Shown here: positions 35,430-50,100 of the stretch, one piece after another
Numbering within the stretch: position 1 is the first letter of the stretch
Layout: every line of letters begins with the position of its first letter
Assembly (NCBI GenBank): GCA_963931925.1
Contig: OZ007571.1
Span: 11,084,474 to 11,148,473, forward strand
Length of the DNA: 64,000 nt
Origin: Onchidella celtica
Taxonomy: Eukaryota; Mollusca; Gastropoda; Systellommatophora; Onchidiidae
Reading direction: 5' to 3'
Program-made: the position numbers and the translations under genes
The notes under the pieces: model-generated
What the model was told of the DNA's origin: nothing
What the model saw: the letters and a program-made list of their open reading frames with translations, nothing else
Database searches by the model: none

Positions 35430-38400
35430 CGCCCACTTCAATACAATGTGAACTGAAAACTGTAATGTAATAATTGACTTGTATAGCGCTCAAAGCCACA
35501 CATGAAAAAATGATATACTCTAAGGCAAGGGCGTGAACTAAAATTCACAACAGGATTAACATAAAATCAATTCATCATGCCCCCACTCACACACATAAAC
35601 AAACATTTGATCTACTCTCATCCTCAAAACTTTAAGATAAAAAAGGGACATCATTCATTTCGATGAAAATAATCCTAAACAATTCAATGACCTGTGGGGG
35701 GTATTGACAAGAATGGAACACGACCTTTCCCTCCTGTGTTAAGTCGCATACATTATTAAGTGGGAATTAAAAGCTGGTATCTTTAAGACATAATCTCTGA
35801 TCAAAGTTTAAAAGATAAGATCTCATTTTATAGAGGGTAATGTAGAGCCTGACAGAATGTTTTTAGTGGTCTGTTCAACCTGGCACGAACATTACCTGGC
35901 CTTTGACAGGAGTATAGAAAAAATTCTGACATCAGGTTAGGGCCCCTTCATGAAATCCATAGGCTTAACTGTGCCAATTTTAAACAAAAGGTAAAGTGTA
36001 GCGGCATAATATAATATTCATAATGATTACAAATAACTTTATAGAAAGTTTTCCCTCGTTTTTCCCTATTGTGTAAATTTCATTTCGTCACGACTTTGGC
36101 CTTTTCTAATTCTGTAGAAGCCAAGGTGATAACCTATAAATAGCAGCGCGTTATCCTGAGGGGAAAAAAGGGGGATTTCCCTCACAGAAGGCTTGGCTTT
36201 AACAGGTGACTGTCATTGTGTTTAGGGCTTTCAGCGAGGGCGGAAGTTACAATGCAGTATAATAATGATCGCCTAGGCATTCAGTTACTAGACTCTGCAC
36301 CCCCCCCCCCAACTCCCTCCCCCCACCCTCCCGAAAAAAAACCCACAACTGCCATTGTCACCCGGATCACTTTCAAAGTTGCCACATACTCCATCCCCTG
36401 TACTTTTAAAGATTTGTCATCCAATTCTCTCTCTCTCACTGTCTCTATTCTCTCTCTCTCTCCCTCTCTTTTACACTCTTTTTTCCATTTTTCTCTATCT
36501 TCTCTTTTTCTCTCTTTCTTTCCCTCTTCCTCTTTTTCACTCTCTCTTCTATTTTTCTCTCTTCTCTTTTTCTCTCTCTCCCTCTTCCTCTTTTTCACTT
36601 CTAATTTTTCTCTCTCTCCCTCTTCCTCTTTTTCAGTCTCTTCTATTTTTCTCTCTCTTCTCTATTTCTCTCTTTTTCTCCCTCTTCCTCTTTTTCACTC
36701 TCTCTTCCATTTTTCTCTCACTTCTCTATTTCTCTCCCTCTTCCTCTTTTTCACTCTCTTTTCCATTTTTCTCTATCTTCTTTCTCCCTTTCTTTCTCTC
36801 TTCCTCTTTTTCACTCTCTCTTCTATTTTTCTCTCTTCTCCTTTTCTCTCTTTCTCTCCCTCTTCCTCTTTTCTCTCTCTCTCTCTTCTCTTTTTTCTTC
36901 CCCCCCTTTCGCTCTCTCTCTCTCTCTTTCTCTCTCTCCCTCTCTTTCTCTCTCTCTCTCTCTGGTTTGAAAATCTGCACTCAGTGACACAAACCATTAA
37001 TCATTTTGTTTCTGTGTCTGATTTGTTTCCTGTACTCAGTGTCAGACCATGGTGTGTTTAACACGGAAAGTTCGACATACCATACACTTCCTTCTCAATT
37101 TTTCTGTTTTTAGTTTCAGTGTTGCTGAATGATTTCGTCTCTCCTCTGAAGTTGTGGGATTCTGTAACAAATAGCGAATTCCCGAATCTTGAAATGCAGG
37201 CTTGAAATTCACTTTTTTTTTCTTTTATTTTGGCCCGCGATTTTCCAGGAAATCCGTCTTCAGGGTAAACTGCCGTTATTTTCAATTAACGATGTGATCA
37301 AAAGAAAACAATAATAACAATAACTATAATAATAATCCTCAATTCTCCTGTGGAAGATATTTTGTTATCGTAGATAAGACTAAAGTTTGTATTCCCATTA
37401 TTTTATTCGCAAATTGGTTGTTTTTGACAAAGGCGTGTTTTCATGATGAGACACATCAAGTTGTACTTTGAAAGGTTACATTTTCTAAGAAAGAACCGTT
37501 GATAATAAATTAATGCCCAAGTTCAACATACACTTTCGGTGAAGGCAAAATTCAGCTTGCCTAGTATCACTCTTTTTTTCACTGCTATCATTCAGAGCAA
37601 CTTAAGCCTAACAATGAAGGGGAGATAATAATTAATGGGCCTTTCTGAGTCATAGTAATGTTATCAAGAAAGATAACCGCTGTCATGATCCCATCCTGGG
37701 GTGATGATGTCCAGTGGGCACGCTTAGTGTTGCTTTCTTGACATGAATGGCAGGAAATCTTTAGTAGCTGAACACAAAACAGTGTGGAGCCTGGGGTCAA
37801 GGCCCATTAGTAGGCCTAATAATTATTGTGGTATTAGAAAAGAAGGTTCATTTGCCGAGGCGGGCCATGAAGACTGCACTGTCCACGACTATGGCTGTGT
37901 TTTTTATAAGGAACCCTGGTGAATCTAGGCAATATGAATATCAGTGTTTGCATGTGCAACAAGGGTAAGGCGTCTTCGGATTTTATATACACCAGTGGCG
38001 TGCATGCAGAAGGGGCCAGAGGGGAGCGGCCCCAGGGCACGAAATCAAAGAATAAAATAAAAATTAAAATAAAAATTAATTTTTTTGAAATCTGAAATTA
38101 CCGTTGTTAACTTCGTTGTACAAGCTTGCCCCACAGTCCCATGAGCTGGTGTGAATGCGGATTCGTATTTTAATAAGCGAGATCAGAGCAGAGAATCATT
38201 CTGTTACTTGTAAACAGCTAGTGTGCCCGATGCTGATTAAGATACGGTACTGTAAAGTAATGGTAAATCTATGAGCGCAGTCGAGTTCCCTAAAGTTTCT
38301 GTCTTGGGGTATACAATCAAGGAATTGACCCCGAACATCATCAGTGTACTCTCCAATGATCCCAGTATTCTGTAAGAATCATAAACACACAGCTGGAATG

Positions 38401-38950
38401 TTTTAAATTACACTCATCAATTCCGCTTGAATCGCTGGCCTTTTTTCTATACCCACCAGTTTAGCCTGAATTGACAATTTATTATTATTATTTTTAAATT
38501 TCAATATTTGAATTGGTTTTCTTTGTTTTGTAATGATTCCTGAACTGCAAAACCATTTTCTAATAAAACAAAAAATTGCAAATGCCCCTTAAGTCCATCC
38601 AGATGACATGTGTGGCAAAGATTCAGTGAAATAGCCTACCGTGTGAACCCCCCTCCCCTAAAAAAACAAAAAAAAACACAAAAAAAAACAAATTAATCAA
38701 TACAAGATCAAGTCTGACACAGTTTTATTCAAATTTTGCATCAAACCAAATTGTGATAGGACTGCCTGACCAGTTCATCAATCAGAAGTCACTGCAAATG
38801 TGTGTCCAATATCAATTATCATTCAGTCAGAGATGCCTTTGTGGCCACACTCAGCTCTCTTTCTGTCACTCAATCAAAGAATTATGCAATCTCTCATATT
38901 CTTCAGCAATGAAAATGAATAATAATAATAATAATAATAATATCCACTCA
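35430..38950. other. Non-coding stretch, no gene seen
   Basis: Apart from the polypyrimidine tract there is a CAGTGGCGTGCATGCAGAAG segment at 37992, a typical hAT-MITE start whose other end I could not place, and A-rich and ATT repeats near 38650-38940. Confidence 0.45.
36426..36964. repeat. Long polypyrimidine tract with ~60-bp higher-order repeat
   Basis: About 540 bp almost wholly C/T on the plus strand, broken only by rare A. CCCTCTTCCTCTTTTTCACT recurs about eight times. Frames across it are artefacts. Confidence 0.92.
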
Positions 38951-38984
38951 TGAGCAACATCTCTCTCTCTCGGTCTCTCTCTCT

Positions 38985-39464
38985 CTCTCCCAGAGTCTTA
39001 GAAGACCGTTGGGACGTCACAGAAGATTTCGCAACCAACTTCCTCCATTCCTCCCGGTTCTCAGATGTGCTTAGGCAGTTGCTGAGTTTCAGGCCAGTCC
39101 ATTCACTGATGTTGTCATCTCATCTCTTTCTCTGTCTTCCCCTCCTTCTGCCTCCTCACCACTGTTCCTTGTAGAATGTTCTTGGCAAATCCTGTTGATC
39201 TTGATACATGACCAACCATCTCATTTTCCTTCTTTTCGCTGTTGACAGTGGGTGTTCGTATGGTCCAATAACTTGCCTTACTTTGGTCTGGACCTCCAAG
39301 TTGACAATGTGGTCTTTGCATGAGATGCCAAGGATCTTGAGGAAGCATCTCATCTCTAGTGCCTGAATTCTTCTCTCAAGTTCAGCTATTAGGGTATCCA
39401 TGAGCTCATGAGCAACATACAGAATGGTAATGATCCATTTCATCCAGAAACACAAAATGAGCAA
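38985..39464 (-). pseudogene. Relic of a LINE reverse transcriptase C-terminus
   Basis: Minus strand: ELERRIQALEMRCFLKILGI then VRQVIGPYEHPL and AKRRKMRW; after a frameshift near 39240, GHVSRSTGFAKNILQGTVV. Then DDNISEWTGLKLSNCLST and ENREEWRKLVAKSSVTSQ up to about 38985. This is the characteristic C-terminal end of the endonuclease-reverse transcriptase LINEs widespread in invertebrates (often misannotated as craniofacial development protein 2-like). 5'-truncated and frameshifted. Confidence 0.75.
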
Positions 39465-39469
39465 TAAAC

Positions 39470-42400
39470 CAATAACCGGGCATTAAATCATTCACTCTTT
39501 TTTAAATTAACTTTATCCCCCACATCAATTAACTAAAAATCTCTGCCATAATTCACTATTGCTTAATGAGCATTATATTAATTAGTAGCTTCTTAAAAAT
39601 TTTAAGTTACCATCATACGGAAAGTACCAGTTGATACATATCAATGTAAAGGGTAGAAATCCAGAAAATACACAGCGATATACAGTAGTTTAAAAGAGCA
39701 ACTTTGTGGGACTTTTTTTTTTTAGTGTAACTGTGAGATGCCAGCTAGCAACTGATATACTTACAAATTATCCAAGAATGTCCACACTCTTTGTTTAGGT
39801 ATCAATGTAAATTGGGGAAAGAAAATCAGCGATGAATCAATTGGTCATTGGTTGATTATATAATCAGATAAATACAATATATTATGAGAAATTAATACAT
39901 GTCTCACTTGTCTGTCAGTAACCAACAATGCTGTCCTTGGAAATAAATAATTACGTTTTATCCGCCCAACAACAGTCAAGTTGTTATACACCCATTTAGC
40001 AGCTTATTTCTTTTTACTCCATGAAAAGATCACCGGTTTTAATTGCAATAAATTTGGGAGAGAGAGAAACAATTAAGATTCATGGTAAAACCAATACATG
40101 TAATACTGAAACCAGCTGCATTAGAGAAATGGTTGACTCTGGTTGTGAATAAGCAAACTTATTGGTGCGAAAAGAAAAATAAATTAATCTATGACGTTTT
40201 TAACTAATCAATGTAGATCTAGGGTTTAAAAAGTTGCCATTATCTAGATGGCAAAGGAATCAGGAATGCAGAACAAGTTGAAGGCAATGAAGATAAATTA
40301 TGAACTATTTCATATCTTTTTTTTAACAGCGTATAGTATTCAACCCACTTATAACTATTAAAACAGCCCTTTCAGCCATAAAAATACAATATGCCTGCAA
40401 CAATATTTGTTGTTCAGTAAAATCTAGATTATTCAGCTATGTACATGCAGTTATCATTCACTTTCACAGGATTGATACAATAAAGAAAATTCTGCCTCAT
40501 TTTTAGTTTACCCGGTCTCTGCAAAGGCTTTTCACAGTTACATGACTATACTGTTTGGACAGGTGCTCACGACACATGCAAAAAAAAAAAAGGTATTGTC
40601 AGCTGACACATTCTAAGGCTATGAAGAGGTGGACCTTCTATGAAACTAATGAAGCTTAAGCTTCAAGGCCTTTAATCCAGGATGGCCCCTGAAGAGACAT
40701 TTTTTAAAGAGTGAATTTCAGATGTTGCCTTATTGTTGCTGGTTGTGAAGGAGCCCCATAACTGTTCAAGCTTCAGGGTCCCAAAATATAGGTCCACCAC
40801 TATGACTATGCCTAAGTCAGTAGTTTCAAATATTGACTGACATGAGTATTCATGATACTTTGGCTTCAGGATTTTGACAAGTGGATCAGGGCAGTAACAT
40901 CAAGCAAGGAATATAAAATTACAATGTCCCTTGCACATTTGATCTCTCCTATTTGGAATCTGTGGAAACTTGACTGCAAAACCAAGTTCAGCATCCATAG
41001 AAAGTGACGATGTTTAAAAATATGATATGAAAGACACAGAGCTCTCTGTGAGTATGTTGGTGCAGCTGTAGTGTTACAGTGATATCTTCCATATTCACGG
41101 TAAACAGAATATATATTTGCTGATTTCTGTGCAAATCACTGTAAATCTTAACAACGTGGCTCCTGATGTAAACTCGTATGTCAACTATTCTCAGGCGCAT
41201 ATGATATATTTATGAACTGATAATTGATCAAGACAAATGTGTTAATTAATGCTACTGTAAATAACTCCACTGAAGTATTTTGTAAAAATTTGCCATCTCA
41301 AAACAAGACACAAAATCACTTTAAGGAAGCAAAGAAAAAAAAACAAAATATCTGTCTCTCCTTAATGTAAAGCATTGAACATGCAGATATTTCTTTTTCA
41401 CAAGTTTCAAATTGCTCATTTTGAAGTAAAGATGAGATCAAATGTTGAAAAAGTCTCTTTCACATCAAAATACACTGAGCTTGAAATGACTCATACAGTT
41501 GAATTCAGGAACATGAAAATATATTTCATTATAGGCAATCATTAAATTTTTAATTTGGTTTCTAAACATTCCAGCAGAGAATGGAATATCTAAACCATGT
41601 AAGGTCTGGATGTCTTATTCAGCAAAAATTCAATTATCACCACAAGCAGATAAAGTGAGACATCATGCCACACCTATATAAGTTCACACAGAAAAGATAA
41701 TCACTGTTATTATGAATTTAATTAGCCACCGTGTGATGCAACCTTCAACAATGCATATTATCAGAAATCCACTGTTTGAGTTTTTAGTTTTACTAGCTAT
41801 CATCTTTGACCATAAATATCTTAGCCTGAGTTATTGCAACAAAACAAAAACAACAACAAAAAAGTTTTTTCTTTACTCCGTTGTCGCAGAGGCCCCTCTC
41901 CCTCCCCTAATCCACTACCACTTGGTCTACCTTGCCAACAATAAGAGTGTGCCCCCCCCCCCCAATAAATCAATGCTGTAGTGCATACTATAATTACACC
42001 CCTTGAAACATGAAACTCATAGAAGCATCATAATATGTACAATAAAACTGTAGTAATCTGTAAAAAAAAAAACTAAAGTCAGCGGTACAAATAACACAAA
42101 AATGGTGAGTGACACAAAATGTCCAGAGGGTTTCAGCCGAAAGATGTGACATAAGTTGAGATCATGATAAACAAACAACAATCAACTAATATCAAAATGA
42201 CATATACATTCAAAATTTTATCACAGTAAATGCAAATACATGTACATCATAAGCGGGTTGTCATGTTGATCAGCTGAGTGGAAGGTTTAGAACTCTCATT
42301 GATAAAAAAAAGGCATTTTGTGTCCTCACGGTGTCATATCCATTGTCACATGAGGTTCAGTTCTTGCTTTGAATTTATAATTTTGCTATCTGAGGTACCT

Positions 42401-44141
42401 GGTGTTGCCTGAGATAAATCCATTTATTAATTTCAGTTCTGAGTGATTGTAATAAATCTGCTTCATTGTTTGTTCATTTTTAGGTAAGTTTTACTGCACT
42501 CCCCTTGCACAGTAATGCCCTAAGCGCCATGTCAACATTCAAGGCAAAGATTGTCAGGACATGGCAATAATCTCAGCACAAGGCTTTTTTTTGTGAGAGT
42601 GAACATTAGCAGGTAGTGATGACATCACGGGCAGAAGCTTTGGTGAAGAAAATGATCCATGAAAAAAAACAGCAAACACAAACTGAAACTCAAAAAAAGA
42701 ACTCTCCACCATAGCACCTTTCCATATACAAAAAAAACAAAATCTTCCGCCATTAGAAAGGAAGGCACTTCAAAGTTCAATGTTTGAACATTTTAAATAG
42801 CATGTTTCAATGAAGTCTTTGACTGTTTCATTAGTGTCCAGACTTTTATACTATCTAGCATTTAATTTTGCTGAGAAAAGTTAATAAAACCAAATTAAGT
42901 ATTAATTTATTACCACTTTGAAAAGGGTTCCTACACTATTCCCACTGTGAAGGCCCCCCCCCCCCCCTTTCTCCGCATGTACATAAATTATGCATGGCCC
43001 CATGTGGCACATTGACAGTGGCAATATACCACCCAATGCAGCCTATGGTGAAATCTATTGACCGAGGTGTAAGGATGAATACATTTCCACACAGCATATA
43101 GGGTCATTAAAACAACATGCTTTTTTAACAAAAACTGTCTCAACATATGTGCAACATATTGAAAGCAACTAATGCACAAATGTGCACGTACCCTAAAACT
43201 GGTAATATGAAACATTTAAACATTCTGTCAATATTAAGGACATGTGCGGCTAAATAATATCAAAATTCTTAATTTTTGGTAAAATTTGAAAGACTACGAT
43301 TTTGGCTTCCTAATTCATTTTTGTATCTGGCACAATGTGCAAAAGTCATGAACTTGGTGTTTTAAGGGTTCAAATTAGTATCGGTATATTCTCTTTTGTA
43401 CTCTTGTCATAGGAATTTTGTGAACTCTTCAGTGGTTTTCTCAAAATTGATATTTTCAGCAGAAAAAGCCCTATAACATTTATTTTCTGTCCAAATAAGC
43501 TGAAATTTGGCAGATGTTTTGTCACTGTATATCACACATTTGTATAGAGCATAACTGCAACATCTCTTTCCATTTTTGTTTTATTATTATTTGAATCAAG
43601 GAAAATTAATAAAGAATAAATCACAAAGGATCAGAATTGAATTATGAGAGACAGGATGGATGGATGCCAAAACCCTTTACTCAAAGATCTGTGTATGTCC
43701 TAAGTTACCACATGCCAAATTTCAGAACAATTGATAAAAAAATATAGAAGTTATAAGAAAAATTGAAATGTATGATAAAAATCCAAGATGGCCTCAATTA
43801 TTGTTACCTAATAAATGAAACAAAAAAAAATTATGTCCATTTATCATGTCCTGGCAACCCAATGGACAGCTCTATGAGGTAAATTATGTTTTACATGATT
43901 TGGCAGCATATGCCCTTAAAAAATTTTATTATGAAAAAGTCAAGTCAATGTTGTTTGTAATATCTGAGCTAAGGCATCATGGGCAATTCTATTTATAAAA
44001 ATCTCATAATCAAATGGACAATCCCTTCTACAGTTATCTTTAAACTGAACTGGTGCCAAAGATTTCCTATATTCTCTGTCTTGTAAGAAACTTTCAACAT
44101 AAAGTTTGTGCATGCACAACATTCACACTCACAGGCAAATT
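39470..44141. other. 3' flank of the PI3K-subunit gene, no second gene seen
   Basis: AT-rich. Probably includes the gene's 3' UTR just below 44142; several AATAAA-like signals occur on the minus strand (for example near 43480), and none can be chosen from sequence alone. Contains one hAT-like MITE (40623-40804). Confidence 0.45.
40623..40804 (+). mobile_element. hAT-like MITE family 2, second copy
   Basis: About 180 bp, similar along its whole length to 48149-48328 (TATGAAACTAATGAAGCTTA; TTGTTGCTGGTTGTGAAGGA; TATAGGTCCACCACTA). The flanks give an imperfect GGCTATG/GACTATG duplication. Confidence 0.6.
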
Positions 44142-47100
44142 TCATGAACTCTGCTCACTATTGGTCCTTGATCTCTCAGTAGAGAACACAGGGTTTGCCA
44201 AACAAGTGTCCATATGGGAGAAATACATTTTGATAGATGTACAGGCATGCTTTGCTACAAGTTCATTAAGGGATCCGAACAGTGCACCATCTCGACTGAA
44301 GCCATAGCCTCTCCCCACTGGGTGGTAGATGACACAATGTTTCACAACCAGGTTGCTGTCTTCATCAGTACATCTAAAATAAAACAAACAAAGCTAGTGT
44401 ACCTGTGATAAGCCCAGAGCATGACAGAATGTATCTGAAATGTGTTCAATTTATTTAAAAAAAGATATCTTCTTGTGTAAAAAGGACTGCACAGTGCCAT
44501 GGCAGACATGGCAGCTGCATCAAGACTGTAGATCACAGTGGGAAACTTACTAGTTCAAAGAAACAGAAAGAGAGAGAGAGAATGAAGGGTGGTACTGCAG
44601 GTTTATCCCGGGCAATGCCGATCATCTCACTTCATATGTAAAAAATCTTGATTACCATTCTTTGATTGACTTTGCCTCTGGGGTTGTCTATGTAGACAAA
44701 TCAGTAGAGCACTTGTAATTTGTTTTGAATTTCCTAGATTAGCTATTGGCTGACACAAAGGATCCAGTCACTCACTTTCAAGATTTTTTGTTGCCAAAAA
44801 AAAAGAAATGAACCTGTAATTAGAGGTACAATTTCCAAGGTAATAACACTATAAAATGTGTTTAGTTTGGACAATAAATTACTTAATGCACAAAGAAATT
44901 GGGTCATATACAAAAAGCATTGCTAAGCCCAGCAGGCTGCTAATCCTGATATATAAAAGATGGTTAGCACTGACCTCAGGAATGCTTTGTATATGGTCCA
45001 TAATCTTTTCAAATCAGTGGTCATTCCTGTGTAGAAATACTTACACTATAGACAGCACGTATGGCATTTCATGATCCTCCTTTGGCCTTATAAGAAATGT
45101 TCCAAAGGCCCTCTCTGCCAATATACCTTCTGCCTCCTCTCTGGAACACTTCACAAACCAGTGAGTGCAATTCATAACCTGCTCAGGTTCCTCGTCATCC
45201 AGCAGACATTCCACTAGCTCTGGTTTGGCACCACACTCCAGTACAAGCCTTGATAAATGTAACAAAATTATCAGTGGGAATAAATAAAGTTTAATATTTT
45301 GACCACAATCAGAATTTGTGCACCAAATGACTGCTTTGTAGTAAACGCACATAGTCTCAAATAATGAATAACTGAAAAAAAAAATATGTAGAATGCATAC
45401 ACACTATTCTCCCTCTAAACACTTAACATTGGCCTGCTAATTACAAACTGGCATGACAATATCTTGATAAAGCATTTACTTTGATGACAATCATTTACAG
45501 ACTTTTTGCACATTTTTAGTCAAAACAATTCGAGTGTGGGTGGCATGCGCATATCATATGGCAGGAGGAAAGATCATTTTCTTGCACTTACGACTTGGCT
45601 TGGGCGCATAATTCTTCAGTGTCCATTAGTAATGGAACATGCGCATTCATGTCATGAACCTGTCGAAGCTGCACATCCTCTTTATCCTTCATGATCTGGG
45701 CTGCAGCCTCCGCTTTCTCTCTGTACATCATGTGGCGCTTCATAGCCAGTGTATTATTGTCTTTCAGCCTGAAGAGAATAGATGGTGAAGAGATGAAATG
45801 TAGAATCCACATAAGCCTGACAGAGAAACCTATCACACTGTTGATATGAAGTTATCAAACCTTTAGCGGGCAAGCCCAAACACCCTTCCTTCCTTTAGAC
45901 TACCAGAATAATGGGTAGAAAGACAGCAGGAAGTAGTAAAAATTAGGAGTGCAAAACATGCCCGAAGAGTGTTTTGGCAAGTATATTGGCCTCACGGCAG
46001 TTTTATCATGAAACGACAGGGCTGATATGTCAGCTGTGCGGCAGTTCTCTGCAACATATGATGGGCCGATGTGGCAACAAGAGGGTTAATGTTCCATAAC
46101 GTCAATACTATTATATGGCATTTTTTATGCCATAAGCGGAATCAACTCACTTTTCTCTGAAACAATCTTTTAAATACTTCATACAATTTGGTATTGGAGA
46201 AATGCTTTTTCAGTGCATGTACTTATGTCTGATTATTATGTTTCACAAAGTGCAAAGGAACAAACACCAAATCAGGTTACAGTGTAACGAATAAAAAATC
46301 AGTTCCATAAGGACTAGTGTGAAATATGCTGTCAGGTAGGATTTGCCATAAATTCAACAAACAGTTTTTGAGAAAATTGATGTTGATTCCACTCATGGCT
46401 AAAAAGAGGCATAATAATCAGTGACAGAATTAAAATGTTGATGACATTTGCCATAACAAATACTTCAGGCCTGTCTGTGAGCAGCAAATCTTCATCTCAC
46501 AGGCAATACCCGATGGAAAAAACTTGCTGTTAATCAGTCACAGTGTTCCAAGAACCACTGTGCCATCTGAGATTCATTTAATTCATTCCCTCCCAAAACT
46601 TTTGTTGGTGTGGATGGGAACTCTCAACACTGTCCAGTTTGAAATTTAGGGGTTGTTCAAAGTCATTTTCTTTTTCACTCAGTATGAACACAAGACATAA
46701 CATAATATATATCAAAGTAAAGGAAAATCAATGAACCAGGATATGGTTCAATATTTTAAAAAAAAAAATGGCTTAGTTATTAGTGTTGGAAAAACGATAT
46801 CACTCAAGTGGAATATTCCGCTTTCCGTAGCGAAGTGAAAACTCGTGAGTCAAGTATTCAGCTTGCCGCAGTGAATATGTTAAGATACCCCTCATTTTTA
46901 ATTACCACCAATGAATAAATGAACCTACACTTTCTTTTTTTCTGCATCCCAAGTGTTAATTTCATAACGATCATCAGCTGCCTGGTCTGGGTTATTGATC
47001 AAAGTCTCATACATTTCTCGAGCAGTGTCCAGGGCCTGAGCTTCCATCTGAGCCAGGATTAATGTCTGGTTTGGGAGAAAAATAACAAAGAAATATGTAA

Positions 47101-50100
47101 TGTATGTCTGAAAGATGGTAAATACAATTATTTTCACATTAGCACTGACTATTTAGATGGTATAATCTCTGTACTGCACTGACAGTGTTGATGCCTGCCA
47201 ATGCACTGTTGATGCATATTGCACATCCTGAAATCAAATCTATGGTGAGATTGCACTGTTCAGCAAAAGGGAGTGGAGGGGGGGGGGGGGCGGAGATGCG
47301 ATAGTGAAAGGGTTAAAGTCCAGTGCCTTCAGAGGGCGGATAAAAACATGAAAATTTCTATAGACAGTCAAAACCCAATCATCTCCCAATTCATTCAAAA
47401 ACAGATTTGTCTAGATCAAAGGAGAAAATTATTCGGAATGCATCAGCTGAAAACTGAAACTGCATTAACAACTTTGATAGATCATTTTACACCCCAAGTG
47501 TAACTTGTAAATGCATGATGATGTAGTGGAGAAGTGAAAATCTCACTGAAATTACATCATAACATTAACTTTTTGTATGCCACGAATTTTTCCACAGCAG
47601 ATAGTGGGGGAGATGAATGAAGACTGATCACAGCAACATTTATGAATAGAAAATCGAATTTCTTTCTTCCTAAAACAAAATAGCTTTGCATTCTTGTGCA
47701 CTGATACATCAGTGATTGGCACAAATGTGACCAGTTGGAGAACCGATTCATCGGCTATTGGCAAACAAAGAGTTAATTAAAGTTTGAACTGTGATTTCTT
47801 ACTTACCTTGGTTGCAGCATCCTGTTTATCAAGGAGATCAACATACTCTTCCTTCTCTTTCTTCAGCTTTCTACCCAGTTCAGCAACGTTGCTGAGAGCC
47901 TCATAAACATTAATCTTCTTTGTATGAGGCTACCAAATAAACAAAGGAAAGAAAATAAGGACACGAATTAAACCACAAATAACAGGTTTATTTCTCTCAC
48001 AGAATGATGTCCTTTCATGGCTTCAATGAATACAGAATGTTTTGACTGGGTCATTGCTGATTCTTAAGTAATTACACAAATGGTTGACACTTTTCGCTGT
48101 CACTTGAGTTTGAAAAGTTCAGGATGACATCATAACTTCACTCAAAACCAGTGGTGGATCTACTATGAAGCTAATGAAGATTAAGGTTGTGGGCGACTAA
48201 TCCCATACGGGCCATGAAAAAAACTTCTTTTAATGAGTGAATTTTGGATGTTACTCTATTGTTGCTGGTTGCAAGGGGCCTCATAACAGTTCAAGCTACA
48301 GGGTCCCAGAAATGTAGGTCCACCACTGCTCGTAACTTTGGCTCATAACAAAGTACCCATTTAACAATTCTTTCACCAGTGTTTGAGATAGATGCCAACA
48401 GGGGGAAAATGTGGACTTCATGCATGAAAACTGCATTATGCAATGTATAGTTGGTTTTGATAATTCATAATTTACCCAGCTTGCAAAATGACACTGCTAT
48501 GAATCCAAAGAGAACATTGGTAGCATTACAGTTTGCCAATTCATAATGACAATAAAGTAAAGCTCACAAAAAAAAATTGTGATAGAATTACATCCTAGCA
48601 AGAAATTATCTAAAAACGAGTTCTTGATCAACATTAGGAGACAAAGACATTTCATCAACAGAACTGATTTTTCACTTGCTAAGTAATCTTTGCATCACTG
48701 GCACAAAGTAAACAAATATTGCCTGCTTTGATTAAAATAACTTTCATGTAAATAGGGTATCTATTCAACTCACACTAAAAAGAGATAAAATATACATAGA
48801 AATGTTGATGCAGACCAATCAAATATGGATTAGATATCAATATACTCAATTAAACCTGAACCAAAAACCACAAAAAAAACAACATGCAAAAGCAATCTGT
48901 ATCGCAGGATCTCACCATAGCCAGTTTCCAGTTTATGAAGATTCACAAAGCCATGTTATTAGCCAGATAATCAGTTGAAATCCTACACATTTGTAGGTGA
49001 GGGGGAGATTACCCTAAACATTATATAACGCACTATCTATGTCAAGTGACATCACGACAGGGCCACACACCTTTCTGACGGGATGCAACAGATGGGTGGT
49101 GAGCCATTTGTTGAACTCAGCCAGAGTATGTTGCTGGTAATGTTCAATTAGGGCTGACAATGAACTAAATATACACTCTTGAGACTTAAGGCCGTATTTG
49201 CCCTCACTGCAGAAAATTTTCAGGCTACGTAGTTTCCCGTCTTGTCTGAGAAAAGAAGCAAAAATGAGGTTAGTAACCTAGACCGAATTACATCATAAAA
49301 AAACAAACCATCAAACTGTTTGCCACACATATGGAAATCCAAATGAGGATGTGATTTATAAGGTTGATCAAAATTAACAAAATTTAATCCCTAATTTTTT
49401 CTTCTTTATCTTCTATTCTTGAAGTACACAGCACAACTTACCAAAGTGCACCCAACAAAGTGACGGATTTTCACAGCTTAAATGAGTTAATAGGATATTA
49501 TTCTTCAATACTCAAGTAGCAATGACTTATCGAGCTAACTATATAACAAGACATCCACGGAAAATTCACGTGCAGGACATCACAGACATGCAGAATCTTT
49601 AAGCTTACATTATTAACATATTATTTAGAATGAACCTAGAAAATCAGGATGTCGTTGTCTTATGATTCAAGTACGGAGCCAAGTCAAAACTATTGTCTAT
49701 TAATTTCATTTCTCATTAAAAACAAAAAACAAAACAACTGTCGAACTCGTAATTATCCCATAGATTTGAAGAAAAACATGGTTCATTGCAGTATTGTGTG
49801 GCGGAGTGTAAATCCTCAAAACAGATCACACGCATTGTTATATAACTGTGAATTTTAGATCTACATAGCTGAACTTTGAATGGAAGTCACAACTTTATCC
49901 TAATCGAACAAGATTTTTAAAACTCACAAAAAATGTTAAAATTGGAGTAAAGAGAGGGAGAGAGAGATGTGTGAACTTAAGACATAGATCACAGAACTTT
50001 GAACGCTGGTTACAATTTTTATCTTAATTACCCAAAATTTTAAAAGTCACAAAAAGCTGTCAATTGGAGAGGATACCGAAAAAGAGAACCTTTCATCATA

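Noticed and set aside
36216-37061. 281-residue Ser/Leu/Phe-rich frame
   Set aside because: Translation of the polypyrimidine tract.
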